Shown in pieces: positions 1 to 9,239 of a stretch of 64,000 nt of DNA. The notes beneath the pieces were generated by a model, which saw only the letters and a program-made list of their open reading frames with translations, was not told where the DNA came from and made no database searches. The position numbers and the translations under genes were made by a program. The DNA is from Flexithrix dorotheae DSM 6795 (GTDB taxonomy: Bacteria; Bacteroidota; Bacteroidia; Cytophagales; Flammeovirgaceae), in the NCBI RefSeq assembly GCF_000379765.1, contig NZ_KB903439.1:62001-126000 (forward strand), read 5' to 3'. Numbering within the stretch: position 1 is the stretch's first letter; each line of letters opens with the position of its first letter.

Positions 1-481
1 TTTTATCAAACTGATCGTTGCCATCAGTATCTTCCAATCGGTACAAGCCACTTCCCTTTTCAAAATTTTCATCACCTTTGTGATTTACCATCACATACAG
101 ACTATTAAAAGCCCACAGTAAACCCTGAGCATATCCCATTTGGATTACACTATCGGCAACTGGTGTCTCCGTTTGAATTTTTAATTTTTCAATGGTTGGC
201 TTTAAGTCTTTTGCTCCGATCTCGGGAATTTCCATACGATATAGTGTACCATATTGATCGGATGTGATTAATCTGCCTTTATCATCAAATGTCATGGATA
301 CCCATGAACCCATTTCATTTTCTGAAGGACTAATAAGATGTTCAGCCTGGAATCCGGCCTGTAGTTTAAGTTTATCTATTTTGGGATTAGATGCCTTCTT
401 ATCAGGATATTCCCTACATGATGGCATTAAAATTAAGCAAATGAATGCTCCCTGTAAAAGCTGTATTAGTTTCAATTTCAT
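1..481 (-). CDS. PVC-type heme-binding / membrane-bound dehydrogenase-like lipoprotein, N-terminal part
   Basis: The reading frame is open from an ATG at 479-481 to the left window edge, so about 160 N-terminal residues are visible and the rest lies outside. The protein begins MKLKLIQLLQ and has a lipoprotein signal ending LMPSC (Cys22). The mature part reads GFQAEHLISP, then SWVSMTFDDKGRLITSDQYG, which resembles the start of the beta-propeller of the planctomycete-type putative membrane-bound dehydrogenase family (Piru_Ver_Nterm, DUF7133). These proteins usually end in a c-type heme domain, which cannot be checked here. An exported role in oxidative sugar catabolism is inference; the family context fits the other planctomycete-like genes in the window. 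Confidence 0.7.
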   Translation of the reverse strand, partial: MKLKLIQLLQGAFICLILMPSCREYPDKKASNPKIDKLKLQAGFQAEHLISPSENEMGSWVSMTFDDKGRLITSDQYGTLYRMEIPEIGAKDLKPTIEKLKIQTETPVADSVIQMGYAQGLLWAFNSLYVMVNHKGDENFEKGSGLYRLEDTDGNDQFDK

Positions 482-846
482 ATTCTTTATGACTTGTCTT
501 TTTCTGTGTTTAACCTGTAAAATACTTGTATTCAATCCTCTTTTAATTTAAAATCCAATATTACATAATAACCTGATTACCAGTTGTTTTAATTAGGAAT
601 TAAAACAAAATGGCTGGATAAACCTGAATATAAATAAATCATGATTTAATTCCATTATTAATTTATATAGAGGCCGATATTCCCATACCGAAGTCGGTCA
701 AATCAGGACCTAAATTTTCTTCATCTATAATACTTTAAATAAAAAATTTCTTACTACTCATGAATACTATTTCCACAAAGATTTATAATTTCCTTTTCGG
801 ATATACATTTAGAATTTTTTACAGGTTTAATTTTTAGTTTTATTCA
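482..846. other. Intergenic stretch without a gene
   Basis: This A+T-rich gap lies between two minus-strand genes. It should hold the promoter of the partial heme-binding gene and the 3' end of the sulfatase transcript. I see no ORF with coding character, no tRNA and no strong hairpin; a short ACCGA/TCGGT inverted repeat near 698-709 is the only structure. Confidence 0.5.
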
Positions 847-2202
847 TTACAATGTCCCCAATAGTTTCCTTTCCTTCAATGGATACCAATTGTCAATTTT
901 AGTTTTTAGCCTTTTGACTATCTCCGGATAATCCTGATATAAATTATTGGTTTCAAAAGGATCTTCTGTAATTTTATAAAGGCGAACAGGTTCCTTTCTC
1001 ATTTCCTCATGCGTATACATTCCCAGGCCTTCGATTTGCCCATCATAACACAAGATTAATTTCCAATCCCCTTCCACGCACCATCTGTAACCCAAAGAAG
1101 CTTCGGGATTATCCTTATCCACTATGTCATGCCCAAATCCTTCACCAAATACAATATTTCTATGCGTAGTATCTTTTCCAATCAAATTTGGCCAAAGGTT
1201 CATTCCCGACATCTCCTGGTCAGTTTCAATCCCTGCAGCATCTAAAATAGTAGGCATCAAATCCACACTGGAAATCAATTCCTCTCGTCTTTCAGGTTTC
1301 AATACTCCCGGCCATGAGAGAATAATAGGGGTTCGCACACCCCCGTCCATGGCACTTTGTTTGGAACCCACATCAAATTTGCTACTTTCCGGATTTTGAA
1401 TCCAGCCATTGTCACATACATAATAAATAAGTGTGTTTTCTCTCAAACCTTTTTCGTCAAGGTAATTAATCAAATCCCCACAAGTTTCATCAAACCACTC
1501 TACCATGGCATAATACTTTGCCTGAGATTCAGTAAGGTCCATTTCAGTGTACTTGTCCAATAGGCGCTGTGGAGGATTATGAGGTGAATGGGGTAAAAAA
1601 GGAGCATACCATAAATAAAATGGCTTTTTTTCTTTTACAGCAAAATCCATAAAATTAAAAACGGTATCCATTCCCTCTCTTCCTATAGTCAGGCCATCAT
1701 CACCATGCCTTTGTCCTTTGGTCATGCCGTAGGAGAATCCGCCTCTTTTATAATCTCCTTCCCACCATTTTCCCGATTGGTGGCTGAGGTACCCATTGGC
1801 TTCCAAAATTTGAGGAAGTGTTTGCAGCCTGTCCACATTTTCCAATAAATCTTCTCTTGGATATTTGGGGGTTTTCCATCCACCAGCCGGATCATTACCG
1901 GTAATTCTGTGTTCGTGGGGATAAAGACCGGTTGCCAGTGTCATTAATGAAGGCCGGCAAACAGCAGTAGGTACATATCCTCTCGGAAAGAGAATGCCCT
2001 CACTGGCTAAACGATCAAGGTTTGGAGTTTTTACTATTTCATGACCCATAAACCCATAGTCATTCCAGGCCTGATCATCAGATAAAATTAAAACAATATT
2101 GGGGGCACTTTTAGTGACCACTTCCTGATTTGGCTTTTCTGGTTGGCAGGAAAAGAATCCTAATAGTAAAAGGTAAAGGCTTAGGTGAAATAGTTTGTGC
2201 AT
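847..2202 (-). CDS. Sulfatase lipoprotein with atypical CRPSL active-site motif
   Basis: A 451-residue alkaline-phosphatase-fold sulfatase. A lipoprotein signal ends GFFSC (Cys19). The metal-binding start of the fold is visible as LILSDDQ (about 38-44), followed by KTPNLDRLASEG. The formylglycine region is VCRPSLMTLATG with Cys82. The usual consensus is C-x-P-S-R, and here the Arg position holds Leu86; the rest, including TG LYPHEH, is intact. Downstream DNGW, GVRTPIILSWPG and DLMPTILDAAG blocks are typical of S1 sulfatases. It would hydrolyse sulfate esters outside the cytoplasm after maturation by a formylglycine-generating enzyme, which is not encoded here. It follows the SusCD locus on the same strand, separated by a terminator-like hairpin, and probably belongs to the same utilisation locus. 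Substrate is not predictable. Confidence 0.9.
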   Translation of the reverse strand: MHKLFHLSLYLLLLGFFSCQPEKPNQEVVTKSAPNIVLILSDDQAWNDYGFMGHEIVKTPNLDRLASEGILFPRGYVPTAVCRPSLMTLATGLYPHEHRITGNDPAGGWKTPKYPREDLLENVDRLQTLPQILEANGYLSHQSGKWWEGDYKRGGFSYGMTKGQRHGDDGLTIGREGMDTVFNFMDFAVKEKKPFYLWYAPFLPHSPHNPPQRLLDKYTEMDLTESQAKYYAMVEWFDETCGDLINYLDEKGLRENTLIYYVCDNGWIQNPESSKFDVGSKQSAMDGGVRTPIILSWPGVLKPERREELISSVDLMPTILDAAGIETDQEMSGMNLWPNLIGKDTTHRNIVFGEGFGHDIVDKDNPEASLGYRWCVEGDWKLILCYDGQIEGLGMYTHEEMRKEPVRLYKITEDPFETNNLYQDYPEIVKRLKTKIDNWYPLKERKLLGTL

Positions 2203-2250
2203 TTAATTAAATCTTTTGACTTAAAACTAACATGAACTAATCAAATAGTT

Positions 2251-2266
2251 ATCCTGTACTGTGGGG
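2251..2266 (-). promoter_or_regulatory. 16-bp motif shared with the region upstream of the ECF sigma gene (copy 1)
   Basis: On the minus strand this reads CCCCACAGTACAGGAT and lies 48 bp upstream of the sulfatase start codon. The same 16 bases occur at 9451-9466, again in the orientation of the minus-strand genes. A shared regulatory role is inference: one chance 16-mer pair in a 64-kb window is not surprising. Confidence 0.3.
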
Positions 2267-2271
2267 TAAAA

Positions 2272-2313
2272 TAAAACCTGTAACCTTCTTTATAAAAGTG
2301 AGGTTACAGGTTT
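2272..2313 (-). terminator. Terminator of the first susCD operon
   Basis: A perfect 13-bp stem (AAACCTGTAACCT / AGGTTACAGGTTT) with a 14-nt loop sits 15 bp after the SusD stop. On the minus strand it is followed by TTTTATTTTA, as expected for an intrinsic terminator between susD and the downstream sulfatase. Confidence 0.75.
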
Positions 2314-2327
2314 GCAGAATAGGGTAA

Positions 2328-3821
2328 TCAAAAATGGGGGCTTAAATCTGCTTCTGCAGCTGGTAAAGCATAGAAAAGGGAAATATTGGAAAAAGCATTG
2401 CCTCTTGGTTCAGCATCACCTGGATAATAATAATCTGAAGGATTGGCTTTTATCCTGTTTCCATATGCAGTGATTACATCTATTGCTCTTCCGGTTCTTA
2501 CTAAATCGAACCAGCGTTTGTTTTCAAAAGCCAATTCTACTCTTCTTTCTTTAAAAATAGCCTCACGTAAGTCTCCCGTTGCAGTGCCCAAACCAGCCCG
2601 ACTTCGCACCTGATTTAAATAAGTGGCCGCCTCTCCGTCTTTTCCCTGTTCGTTTAAAACTTCTGCTAAAAATAAAAGCACTTCTGAATATCGATATACA
2701 GGCCAGTTCGTACCGTGATTATTATGCAAGGAATGAGTTTTAGCATATTTCTTTATATAGGGATAGGTCCCATCTTTCCAAAATCCACCACTTAGCGTAA
2801 TATAACCAATGGAAACATCCTTCCTCAAATCACCATCCTCATAAGCAGCAATGATGTCTGGAGTTGGGATATTATTGCCTTCCCCATTTACAGGTTGAGG
2901 ATTAGAAGTACCAGTAATAGATTCAACTTCCTCCGCAGAAATAGGTCGAGGTAAAAAGCTGTACAAGAAATTTCCATTTAAACCCTCCGGACCTTCTTTA
3001 AATTGAACCTCAAATACTGATTCTAAATTATTTTTATTATCGGTATTTCCCGAAAAGGCCAACTCATATTTAGGCATTAAAATATATTCATTACTATTCA
3101 CCACCTCTTTTAGGAGGGTTTCTGCCTCTGCCCATTTTTGTTGAATAATAAAAATATTTGCCAGTAATGTTCTGGCTGCTCCGGAGGTCACTCTTCCTGC
3201 CTCCTGCTGTGATTTTGGTGGCAATAAGGGTATTGCAGCCTCAACATCCGAAATAATTTGTGCATAAATTTCTTCTTCCGAAGATAAAGGAAGAGCAGCT
3301 TCCTGTCTCACTGTCACCGGAGTTAAGTGTAAAGGAACACTTCCAAAATACCGCACGAGTTCAAAATAGGCATAAGCTCTTAAAAAAAGGGCCTGCCCTT
3401 TCAGATTAGCCTTTGCACTTTCATCAAAAACCGCATCATCAATAGTCTCCAAGATTTGATTTGTACGGGCGATTATTTGATAATCTAATACATATTGATT
3501 GTAGACATGAGTATTTGTAGTTACTCCATTATCACTTGGAATGGCAAAGTCTGCAATATCTTCTTGTTGCTCGGTAGCTCCAAAAAGCACATTCCTGGCA
3601 TAATAAGTATTATCAGAATGCATCTCACCTAAAAGCCAAGCTCTTGAATTGACAATATCCCTTAAAGGAGCATAAGCTCCATTTACCGCCTGTAAAAAAT
3701 CTGCCTCAGTTTTAAAAAAAGTTGGTGTACTTAGGGACGTTTCCGGGAAAATTGTCAGTTGATCCTCACAGCTCATCGTCATCCCACAAATAAGCCCGAT
3801 TAATAAGATTATTTTTTTCAT
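2328..3821 (-). CDS. SusD/RagB-type nutrient-binding lipoprotein (locus 1)
   Basis: A surface lipoprotein of about 497 residues that would cap a SusC transporter and bind glycan. I place the start at the ATG at 3819-3821, giving MKKIILLIGLICGMTMSCED with a lipidation Cys; an upstream in-frame start would be TTG, and an ATG at 3828-3830 is also possible. The N-terminal block STPTFFKTEADFLQAVNGAY is typical of SusD. A tetratricopeptide-like region follows, with FLRAYAYFELVRYFGSVPL and SGAARTLLANIFI. The C-terminal block ERRVELAFENKRWFDLVRTG is the classic SusD_RagB signature. The gene directly follows susC with a 46-bp gap, the usual pair arrangement. The ligand cannot be predicted. Confidence 0.93.
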   Translation of the reverse strand: MKKIILLIGLICGMTMSCEDQLTIFPETSLSTPTFFKTEADFLQAVNGAYAPLRDIVNSRAWLLGEMHSDNTYYARNVLFGATEQQEDIADFAIPSDNGVTTNTHVYNQYVLDYQIIARTNQILETIDDAVFDESAKANLKGQALFLRAYAYFELVRYFGSVPLHLTPVTVRQEAALPLSSEEEIYAQIISDVEAAIPLLPPKSQQEAGRVTSGAARTLLANIFIIQQKWAEAETLLKEVVNSNEYILMPKYELAFSGNTDNKNNLESVFEVQFKEGPEGLNGNFLYSFLPRPISAEEVESITGTSNPQPVNGEGNNIPTPDIIAAYEDGDLRKDVSIGYITLSGGFWKDGTYPYIKKYAKTHSLHNNHGTNWPVYRYSEVLLFLAEVLNEQGKDGEAATYLNQVRSRAGLGTATGDLREAIFKERRVELAFENKRWFDLVRTGRAIDVITAYGNRIKANPSDYYYPGDAEPRGNAFSNISLFYALPAAEADLSPHF

Positions 3822-3867
3822 TTTCAACATGTTTATATTTTTATACAATTATGTAATCACAATAGAA

Positions 3868-6800
3868 TTAAAAATTTAGATTCGCACCCAAGCTGTAAAT
3901 TCTCGGTACCGGATATCCGGCCAAATCAACCCCCTGGCTGAGATTTCCACCATCTCCATCTCCATTGTTTTGCATACTTGTTTCAGGATTGGAACCTCCC
4001 CAATAATTGGTAAATACGTATACATTTTGGATGGATGCATACAAGCGAGCTGATTTGAAAAACTTCTCGATTCCTTTGAAGGTATAACCCAGGGTAATAT
4101 TTCTGATATTCAAATAAGAGGCATCAGCCACAAACCGACTGTTCATCCAGTCTCTTTCAATTCCGGTTACATTACCTCCGCCAACGGTAGTTCCAAAAAA
4201 GCCTTTACCAGGATTTTCCTCCGATCTAAAACGGTGTTTTACTTCCTTCATGAGGTTAAAAACACCATCCAGGTTGGTTGTACTGTATAAGTGACGGACT
4301 AATAATTGATTGCCATGGGAACCGGTACACAAAATCTTGAAGTCAAAATTTCCAAAGGAAACACTATTGGTAAATCCATAAGTAAAATCTGGAAAGGGAT
4401 TTCCCATAATCGCCCTGTCATCATCATCCCCTCCTCTGGTAATTACTCCATCTCCATTCACATCTACTAATTTTATACTTCCAACAGTTGATCTTCCTGG
4501 CACTTGTGGTGAACTATCCAGATCTTGCTGATTCATATAAACACCATCCGCAATATGTCCATAAAACTGCCCGAATGGCTGACCTACCTGGGTAATATGA
4601 TATTGCCCGTAAACCCTGTCAATTCCATCAGCTAAAGACTCTACAATATTTCTGTTAAATGAAATATTGGCATTAGTCGTCCATTTCACTTTGCCTGTAG
4701 TATTGACTGTATTTATCCCAAATTCATGGCCCCAAAAACGGATATTTCCAATGTTGTCACTAAAATTTGTAAACCCTGATTCTCTTGGAACCTGTACATT
4801 GTACAACAGGTTAGTCGTATTCTTTTTATAATAATCATATACCAGGCTAACACGGTCATCGAACAGACTTAAATCAAATCCTATATCAAATTGCTTTGTT
4901 GTTTCCCAACCCAGGTTAGGATTAGCTAATGAATTTACTGCCGATCCAGGTGCTAAATTATTATCAAATGCAGCATTAACCGTATTATTTATAAGAGCAT
5001 ATTGGGTATAGTTACCAATGTTGTTATTTCCGGTGATCCCATAACTTGCTCTCAGTTTTAACAGAGAGATGGCATTCACATCTTCCAAAAAAACCTCATC
5101 AGAGGCAATCCAGCCAGCCGATACTGATGGGAAAGTACCCCATCTGTTTTCAGATCCAAACCGCGAAGACCCGTCATAGCGAATGGCTGCAGTTAATAAA
5201 TATTTGCCATTATAATTATAAGTCAACCTGGAAAGGAAGGAAACTAAACTCCATTCCTGTACTTCATCAGTGGTGGAATTTCTATTGAGGTTGGCAGCTC
5301 CTTGTACAGTTGAAATTCTATCATCGGCAAAAGTATCCATTCCCATTCTAAACCTATCCCTACGATACCTTTGATAAGTAAAGCCTCCAAGAACTGAAAA
5401 ATTATGATTCCCCACACTTTTTACATACGTTGCTGTATTTTCATTCAACCAGGATAAATCATTAAATTCATCCCGTGAAGATTCGGAAGTTGCCGGAATT
5501 GGTCTGTTAATTCGGAAAGTAGCGGTAGTAGGGCTAAAGAATTTATATTTTGACCCATAAATTTCAGCATTAATACTCGACTTTAATGTTAAATCTTTTA
5601 TTGGTTTAAATTCAATATAGGAACTTGAAATTAAATTAAGCTCTGTGGTTTCGTTTACAATTTCCTCCGCTGACCTCACCCAATTGGCATAAGAGAATAT
5701 ATTTCCTGTACTTGCCGGAAATTGGTTATAATAAGTCAGCTCCCCATTTTCATCATAAATTGGCATAATTGGCCAGGTATGTAAAGCATTAAATAAAATA
5801 CCTGTCCCCCGGGTCCCATCTGTTCTTGGTGTATTATCTTTTATGTAGGACGGAGCCAAATTAAAACCCACCTTCACTTTAGGAGAAACATCATAATTCA
5901 TATTCAATCGCAGGGAAAACCTCTTATAATCAGAATTTATAACAACCCCATCCTGATCGAAGTAACCTGCCACAACAGCTGTACTTAATCTATCTGTATT
6001 AGAGGTTACTGTAAGGTTATAATTCTGAATAGGAGCTTGCCTCAATAAGGCATCATACCAGTCATTAGTTTTACCTTCGTACTGAGAGGGGTCCTGGAAA
6101 ATATCTGGTACGGGCAGACCAGCATCAGAATAATATTCTTTCTTAAACTGCGCGAACTCCACAGCATCCATCATTTCCAATCTGCCGTTTTTTGGAACTT
6201 CCTGGATTCCGTAGGAAGCATTAAAACTAACATTCGTTTGCCCGGCTTTGCCCTTTTTTGTAGTAATTAAAATTACTCCATTCGCAGCTCTGGATCCATA
6301 CAAAGAAGTAGATGCAGCATCTTTTAAAACGGTGATATCTTCAATTTCATCCGGGTTGATGGTGCTGATATCTCCGGTTATTGGAAAACCATCAATTACA
6401 TACAATGGACTACTACCTGCGGATACTGAAAGCTGACCACGGATTCTTATAGACATACCAGCCCCTGGCTTACCTGTAGTCTGATTAATTTGAACTCCGG
6501 CCATTTGTCCAACCAGCTTTTGGGTTACTTGCGAAACAGGAAAATCTTTTAATTCTTCAGCATCCACAGTTTGAACAGCTCCTGTTATTTCTTTCTTTAC
6601 CTGGGTACCATATCCTACAATTATTATTTCATCAAGTTGTTCCAAATCTTCCTCTAGAGAAATATTTATCTCAGTTTGATTGTTAACTTCAATTTCTTTA
6701 GTCAAAAAACCTATATAACTATATTGAAGAATATCTCCGGGATTTACCTGCAGGCTATAGGCTCCATTCATATCAGAAGTGGTTCCCACTGTAGTTCCCT

Positions 6801-7284
6801 TTACAAGAATACTCACCCCGGGCAAAACTTCATTATCACTGGAAGAGGTGACCTTTCCTGATACCCGGAATTGAATTACATCAATGATTTCATCATATAT
6901 CTTTTTCCCCTTTTCGATATTATCACGCTTGTTTACATAAATTTTATTGTTGATTCTTTTAAACTGCAAGTCGTAATCTCTAGCGATAGAAGTTAAAAGA
7001 TGATGTAAAGATTCATCTCTTGAAAAAATTTCTACTCGCTGCCAGTCATTGATTCGTGCATTGTTATATACAAACTTAAGATCTGTCTGTTTCTCTATTT
7101 CATTAAAAACTCTTTTTAAAGAGACATTTTCCAAAGTGACCGAAATGGAAATATCTTCCAATTTGGTATTTTGAGCAGTTACATCTGAAGCTACCAGCAG
7201 GGAATAAAACCCACACTGTAGTACTAATCCTATAATTGCAAATTTTGACATAATGACTATTTGCCTAAGTAATTTCATTTTCAT
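3868..7284 (-). CDS. SusC/RagA-type TonB-dependent transporter with STN domain (locus 1)
   Basis: An outer-membrane active transporter of 1138 residues, full length for the family. The N-terminus MKMKLLRQIV begins a signal region. An STN domain (about 45-115, VSLKRVFNEIEKQTDLKFVYNN) would contact the FecR anti-sigma partner in the periplasm. A carboxypeptidase-regulatory-like beta domain follows (about 142-215, LPGVSILVKGTTVGTTSD), then a TonB-box-like region and plug (about 220-345, with LYVIDGFPI and ITVLKDAASTSLYGSRAANG), then the 22-strand barrel. The STN domain together with the upstream fecR and ECF sigma genes indicates trans-envelope signalling: substrate binding outside activates transcription of the operon. 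The 132-bp gap to fecR carries a hairpin. Confidence 0.95.
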   Translation of the reverse strand: MKMKLLRQIVIMSKFAIIGLVLQCGFYSLLVASDVTAQNTKLEDISISVTLENVSLKRVFNEIEKQTDLKFVYNNARINDWQRVEIFSRDESLHHLLTSIARDYDLQFKRINNKIYVNKRDNIEKGKKIYDEIIDVIQFRVSGKVTSSSDNEVLPGVSILVKGTTVGTTSDMNGAYSLQVNPGDILQYSYIGFLTKEIEVNNQTEINISLEEDLEQLDEIIIVGYGTQVKKEITGAVQTVDAEELKDFPVSQVTQKLVGQMAGVQINQTTGKPGAGMSIRIRGQLSVSAGSSPLYVIDGFPITGDISTINPDEIEDITVLKDAASTSLYGSRAANGVILITTKKGKAGQTNVSFNASYGIQEVPKNGRLEMMDAVEFAQFKKEYYSDAGLPVPDIFQDPSQYEGKTNDWYDALLRQAPIQNYNLTVTSNTDRLSTAVVAGYFDQDGVVINSDYKRFSLRLNMNYDVSPKVKVGFNLAPSYIKDNTPRTDGTRGTGILFNALHTWPIMPIYDENGELTYYNQFPASTGNIFSYANWVRSAEEIVNETTELNLISSSYIEFKPIKDLTLKSSINAEIYGSKYKFFSPTTATFRINRPIPATSESSRDEFNDLSWLNENTATYVKSVGNHNFSVLGGFTYQRYRRDRFRMGMDTFADDRISTVQGAANLNRNSTTDEVQEWSLVSFLSRLTYNYNGKYLLTAAIRYDGSSRFGSENRWGTFPSVSAGWIASDEVFLEDVNAISLLKLRASYGITGNNNIGNYTQYALINNTVNAAFDNNLAPGSAVNSLANPNLGWETTKQFDIGFDLSLFDDRVSLVYDYYKKNTTNLLYNVQVPRESGFTNFSDNIGNIRFWGHEFGINTVNTTGKVKWTTNANISFNRNIVESLADGIDRVYGQYHITQVGQPFGQFYGHIADGVYMNQQDLDSSPQVPGRSTVGSIKLVDVNGDGVITRGGDDDDRAIMGNPFPDFTYGFTNSVSFGNFDFKILCTGSHGNQLLVRHLYSTTNLDGVFNLMKEVKHRFRSEENPGKGFFGTTVGGGNVTGIERDWMNSRFVADASYLNIRNITLGYTFKGIEKFFKSARLYASIQNVYVFTNYWGGSNPETSMQNNGDGDGGNLSQGVDLAGYPVPRIYSLGANLNF

Positions 7285-7326
7285 ATCTTAGAAGTCTTGG
7301 TTAAAAATTTATTTTTAATCTTGAGG

Positions 7327-7373
7327 AGCTCTCGATAACTGATTCCATTCCCCAATGTGCAGTTTTGAGAGCT
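7327..7373 (-). promoter_or_regulatory. Hairpin in the fecR-susC gap, locus 1
   Basis: Outer arms AGCTCTC (7327-7333) and GAGAGCT (7367-7373) plus inner arms AACTG (7337-7341) and CAGTT (7360-7364) form a two-part stem-loop in the 132-bp gap. On the plus strand it is followed by a short T run; on the minus strand, the direction of the operon, there is no immediate U tract. It could be a partial terminator or leader structure that lowers susC readthrough, or the 5' leader of a separate susCD transcript. A hairpin sits in the same place in locus 2. Confidence 0.5.
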
Positions 7374-7416
7374 TTTTCTTTATTTATCTATGAGGTGTCC
7401 ATTTTCCTTTTTTTGT

Positions 7417-8460
7417 TTAGTTAATAATTACCTTTCGATCTTCAATTTTATACTTAAACCCAAAAGCAAAGGCGATCCCTTCCATCACAATTTCAAGACT
7501 TTCATTCTGAAACTGATCTGATATTTTCCCGGAAGTATTTGTGGAATTTTTTATTTCAAATTTTACTGCATACCACCTTTCCAGTACCGGAATAATTTCT
7601 TTTAAAGATTTATTTCTAAAAACTAATATTCCATCCTTCCAGGCCAGGATTTCTTCCGGATCAAATTTTTGTTTCACCACCGCCTTTTCTTCTTTTATGT
7701 ACCTGATCTCCTCTCCCGGATTAAGAACAATAGATTTGCATGCAGATATGCATTCTTTATTCCTTATGCTTTTCTCCAATAAAACCTTTCCTTCTGCCAA
7801 AGAAATTTTTAACTCATTATCCTCTGGAAATGCCCTGATATTAAAAGCGGTTCCCAGGGCAATTGTTTTAAAAACATCTGAAATGACAATGAAAGGTTTT
7901 GAAGTATCTTTAGCCACATCAAAATAAGCCTCCCCCTCCAACACAACCGATCTGGTATCTCCAAAAATTTCCGGATATCTTAAGGTACTGCCCGAATTTA
8001 GAGTTACCTTGGTTCCATCCCTTAAAGTAATGATTGATTTTTCTCCAGCTAAATTTCTCTTTTCTTTTATTCCTATAACCTGAGTGACTGAAATTTCTCG
8101 TTGCTTTGATTTTTCTAAACCCCAATATACACTCACTAATAAAATGAGGATGGAAGCTGCAACAGCAGAAAACTTCCAGTAATTATTTTTCCTTTTTTTA
8201 GGATGGAGATCAATTCCTACTGATTTTCCATGTGGAAGATCCTGCTCTATTTCCACTAATATCCTATTAAAAACCTCTTCCTGATTGTGTGCATAATTAA
8301 ATTGGATATTTGTATTTTGCCATAAATCTTTAATCTGATCATACTTTTCAGTATTTTCTTCGGAAAAAGAAAGCCAGGATTCCAATTCTTCCTTTTCATT
8401 CTTATTGATTTCTCTGGTCAGTGATTTTCCTATAAGGTTATGTATATATTCCTCGTCCAT
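7417..8460 (-). CDS. FecR-family anti-sigma factor (locus 1)
   Basis: An inner-membrane regulator of about 347 residues. The start at 8460 (ATG, MDEEYIHNLIGKSL) is preferred over an in-frame TTG at 8472. A cytoplasmic N-terminal helix region would hold the ECF sigma factor. One membrane segment follows at about 94-114 (FSAVAASILILLVSVYWGL). The periplasmic FecR domain includes KSIITLRDGTKVTLNSGS and VVLEGEAYFDVAKD. A C-terminal STN-like DUF4974 domain ends the protein (VPVLERWYAVKFEI type block, here IIPVLERWYAVKFEI). It lies between the ECF sigma gene and susC and should relay the SusC signal to the sigma factor. Confidence 0.93.
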   Translation of the reverse strand: MDEEYIHNLIGKSLTREINKNEKEELESWLSFSEENTEKYDQIKDLWQNTNIQFNYAHNQEEVFNRILVEIEQDLPHGKSVGIDLHPKKRKNNYWKFSAVAASILILLVSVYWGLEKSKQREISVTQVIGIKEKRNLAGEKSIITLRDGTKVTLNSGSTLRYPEIFGDTRSVVLEGEAYFDVAKDTSKPFIVISDVFKTIALGTAFNIRAFPEDNELKISLAEGKVLLEKSIRNKECISACKSIVLNPGEEIRYIKEEKAVVKQKFDPEEILAWKDGILVFRNKSLKEIIPVLERWYAVKFEIKNSTNTSGKISDQFQNESLEIVMEGIAFAFGFKYKIEDRKVIIN

Positions 8461-8642
8461 ATCATTTAACAAACTAATGAATTAAGTAATAGCCTGTCAT
8501 TTTCTATTACAGTCCTATTTAAATTTTACATTTGCCTGGTTTTAAAAGGATGACACAAGGAAAGGGTTTTACCCTACCTCATGAATGAAAAAAAATTAAA
8601 AAATCTTCCGGGAAAATAGATTCTGAGTGGAGAAAATAAGCT

Positions 8643-9239
8643 TTATGGAATAAATAAATTTAATAAAACAATTTTAATATCAGCATTTGTCCTATACTTT
8701 TCAATTTCCTGCCGCATAATTTTTAAAACATTCCCTACATGCTTTTCTACAGTTTTTACGGAAATATTTAAAACCAGGGCGACCTCTTTATATTTCAATC
8801 CATCCTCTTTCACCATCTGATAGACAATTTTTGCCTTTGGGGGAACTTTATTATAAGCTTTTTCAATAATACTTACTAATTCTTCATTTAGCAGGGATTC
8901 TTCTGGATTAGATATAGAAATTGTTGCAGGAATTTTTAAATGATCCATTGTATATGCCTTGTTAAACTGATTGTCACGAAGGTGGTTTAAAGACAATCTT
9001 TTGGTCATGACATACAGATACCCATGAAGGTTGTCAATATTTCCAATAGTTTTCCTGGATTCCCAAAGTTTAATGAAAACCTGAGAAACGATTTCTTCGG
9101 CATAAAATTCATCCAAAACGTAAATTCGGGAAACCGCAATGAGCTTTGAATAGAAATGATTGAAAATAGTTTTAAAGGCTTTGAGGTCCTCAAATTTCCT
9201 CATTTTAGCCAACAACTCATTTATTTGACCGTCATTCAT
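8643..9239 (-). CDS. ECF RNA polymerase sigma factor, Bacteroides expansion type (locus 1)
   Basis: A 198-residue sigma-70 family factor of the extracytoplasmic function type. Region 2 is visible at about 22-90 (EEIVSQVFIKLWESRKTI, then HGYLYVMTKRLSLNHLRD). Region 4 lies at about 125-185, with the helix-turn-helix YKEVALVLNISVKTVEKHVG. It is encoded immediately before fecR (182-bp gap) and susCD on the same strand, so it presumably drives this uptake operon under FecR control. The start is the ATG at 9237-9239. Confidence 0.93.
   Translation of the reverse strand: MNDGQINELLAKMRKFEDLKAFKTIFNHFYSKLIAVSRIYVLDEFYAEEIVSQVFIKLWESRKTIGNIDNLHGYLYVMTKRLSLNHLRDNQFNKAYTMDHLKIPATISISNPEESLLNEELVSIIEKAYNKVPPKAKIVYQMVKEDGLKYKEVALVLNISVKTVEKHVGNVLKIMRQEIEKYRTNADIKIVLLNLFIP

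Noticed and set aside
264-551. 95-residue plus-strand ORF near the left end
   Set aside because: It is the antisense shadow of the partial heme-binding lipoprotein gene, which has clear coding character.
8461-8472. TTG start for the FecR protein of locus 1
   Set aside because: The ATG at 8460 fits family N-termini; the same reasoning moves the starts of SusD (3821), PL8 (33428), the second sulfatase (46484) and the DUF2236 protein (49051).
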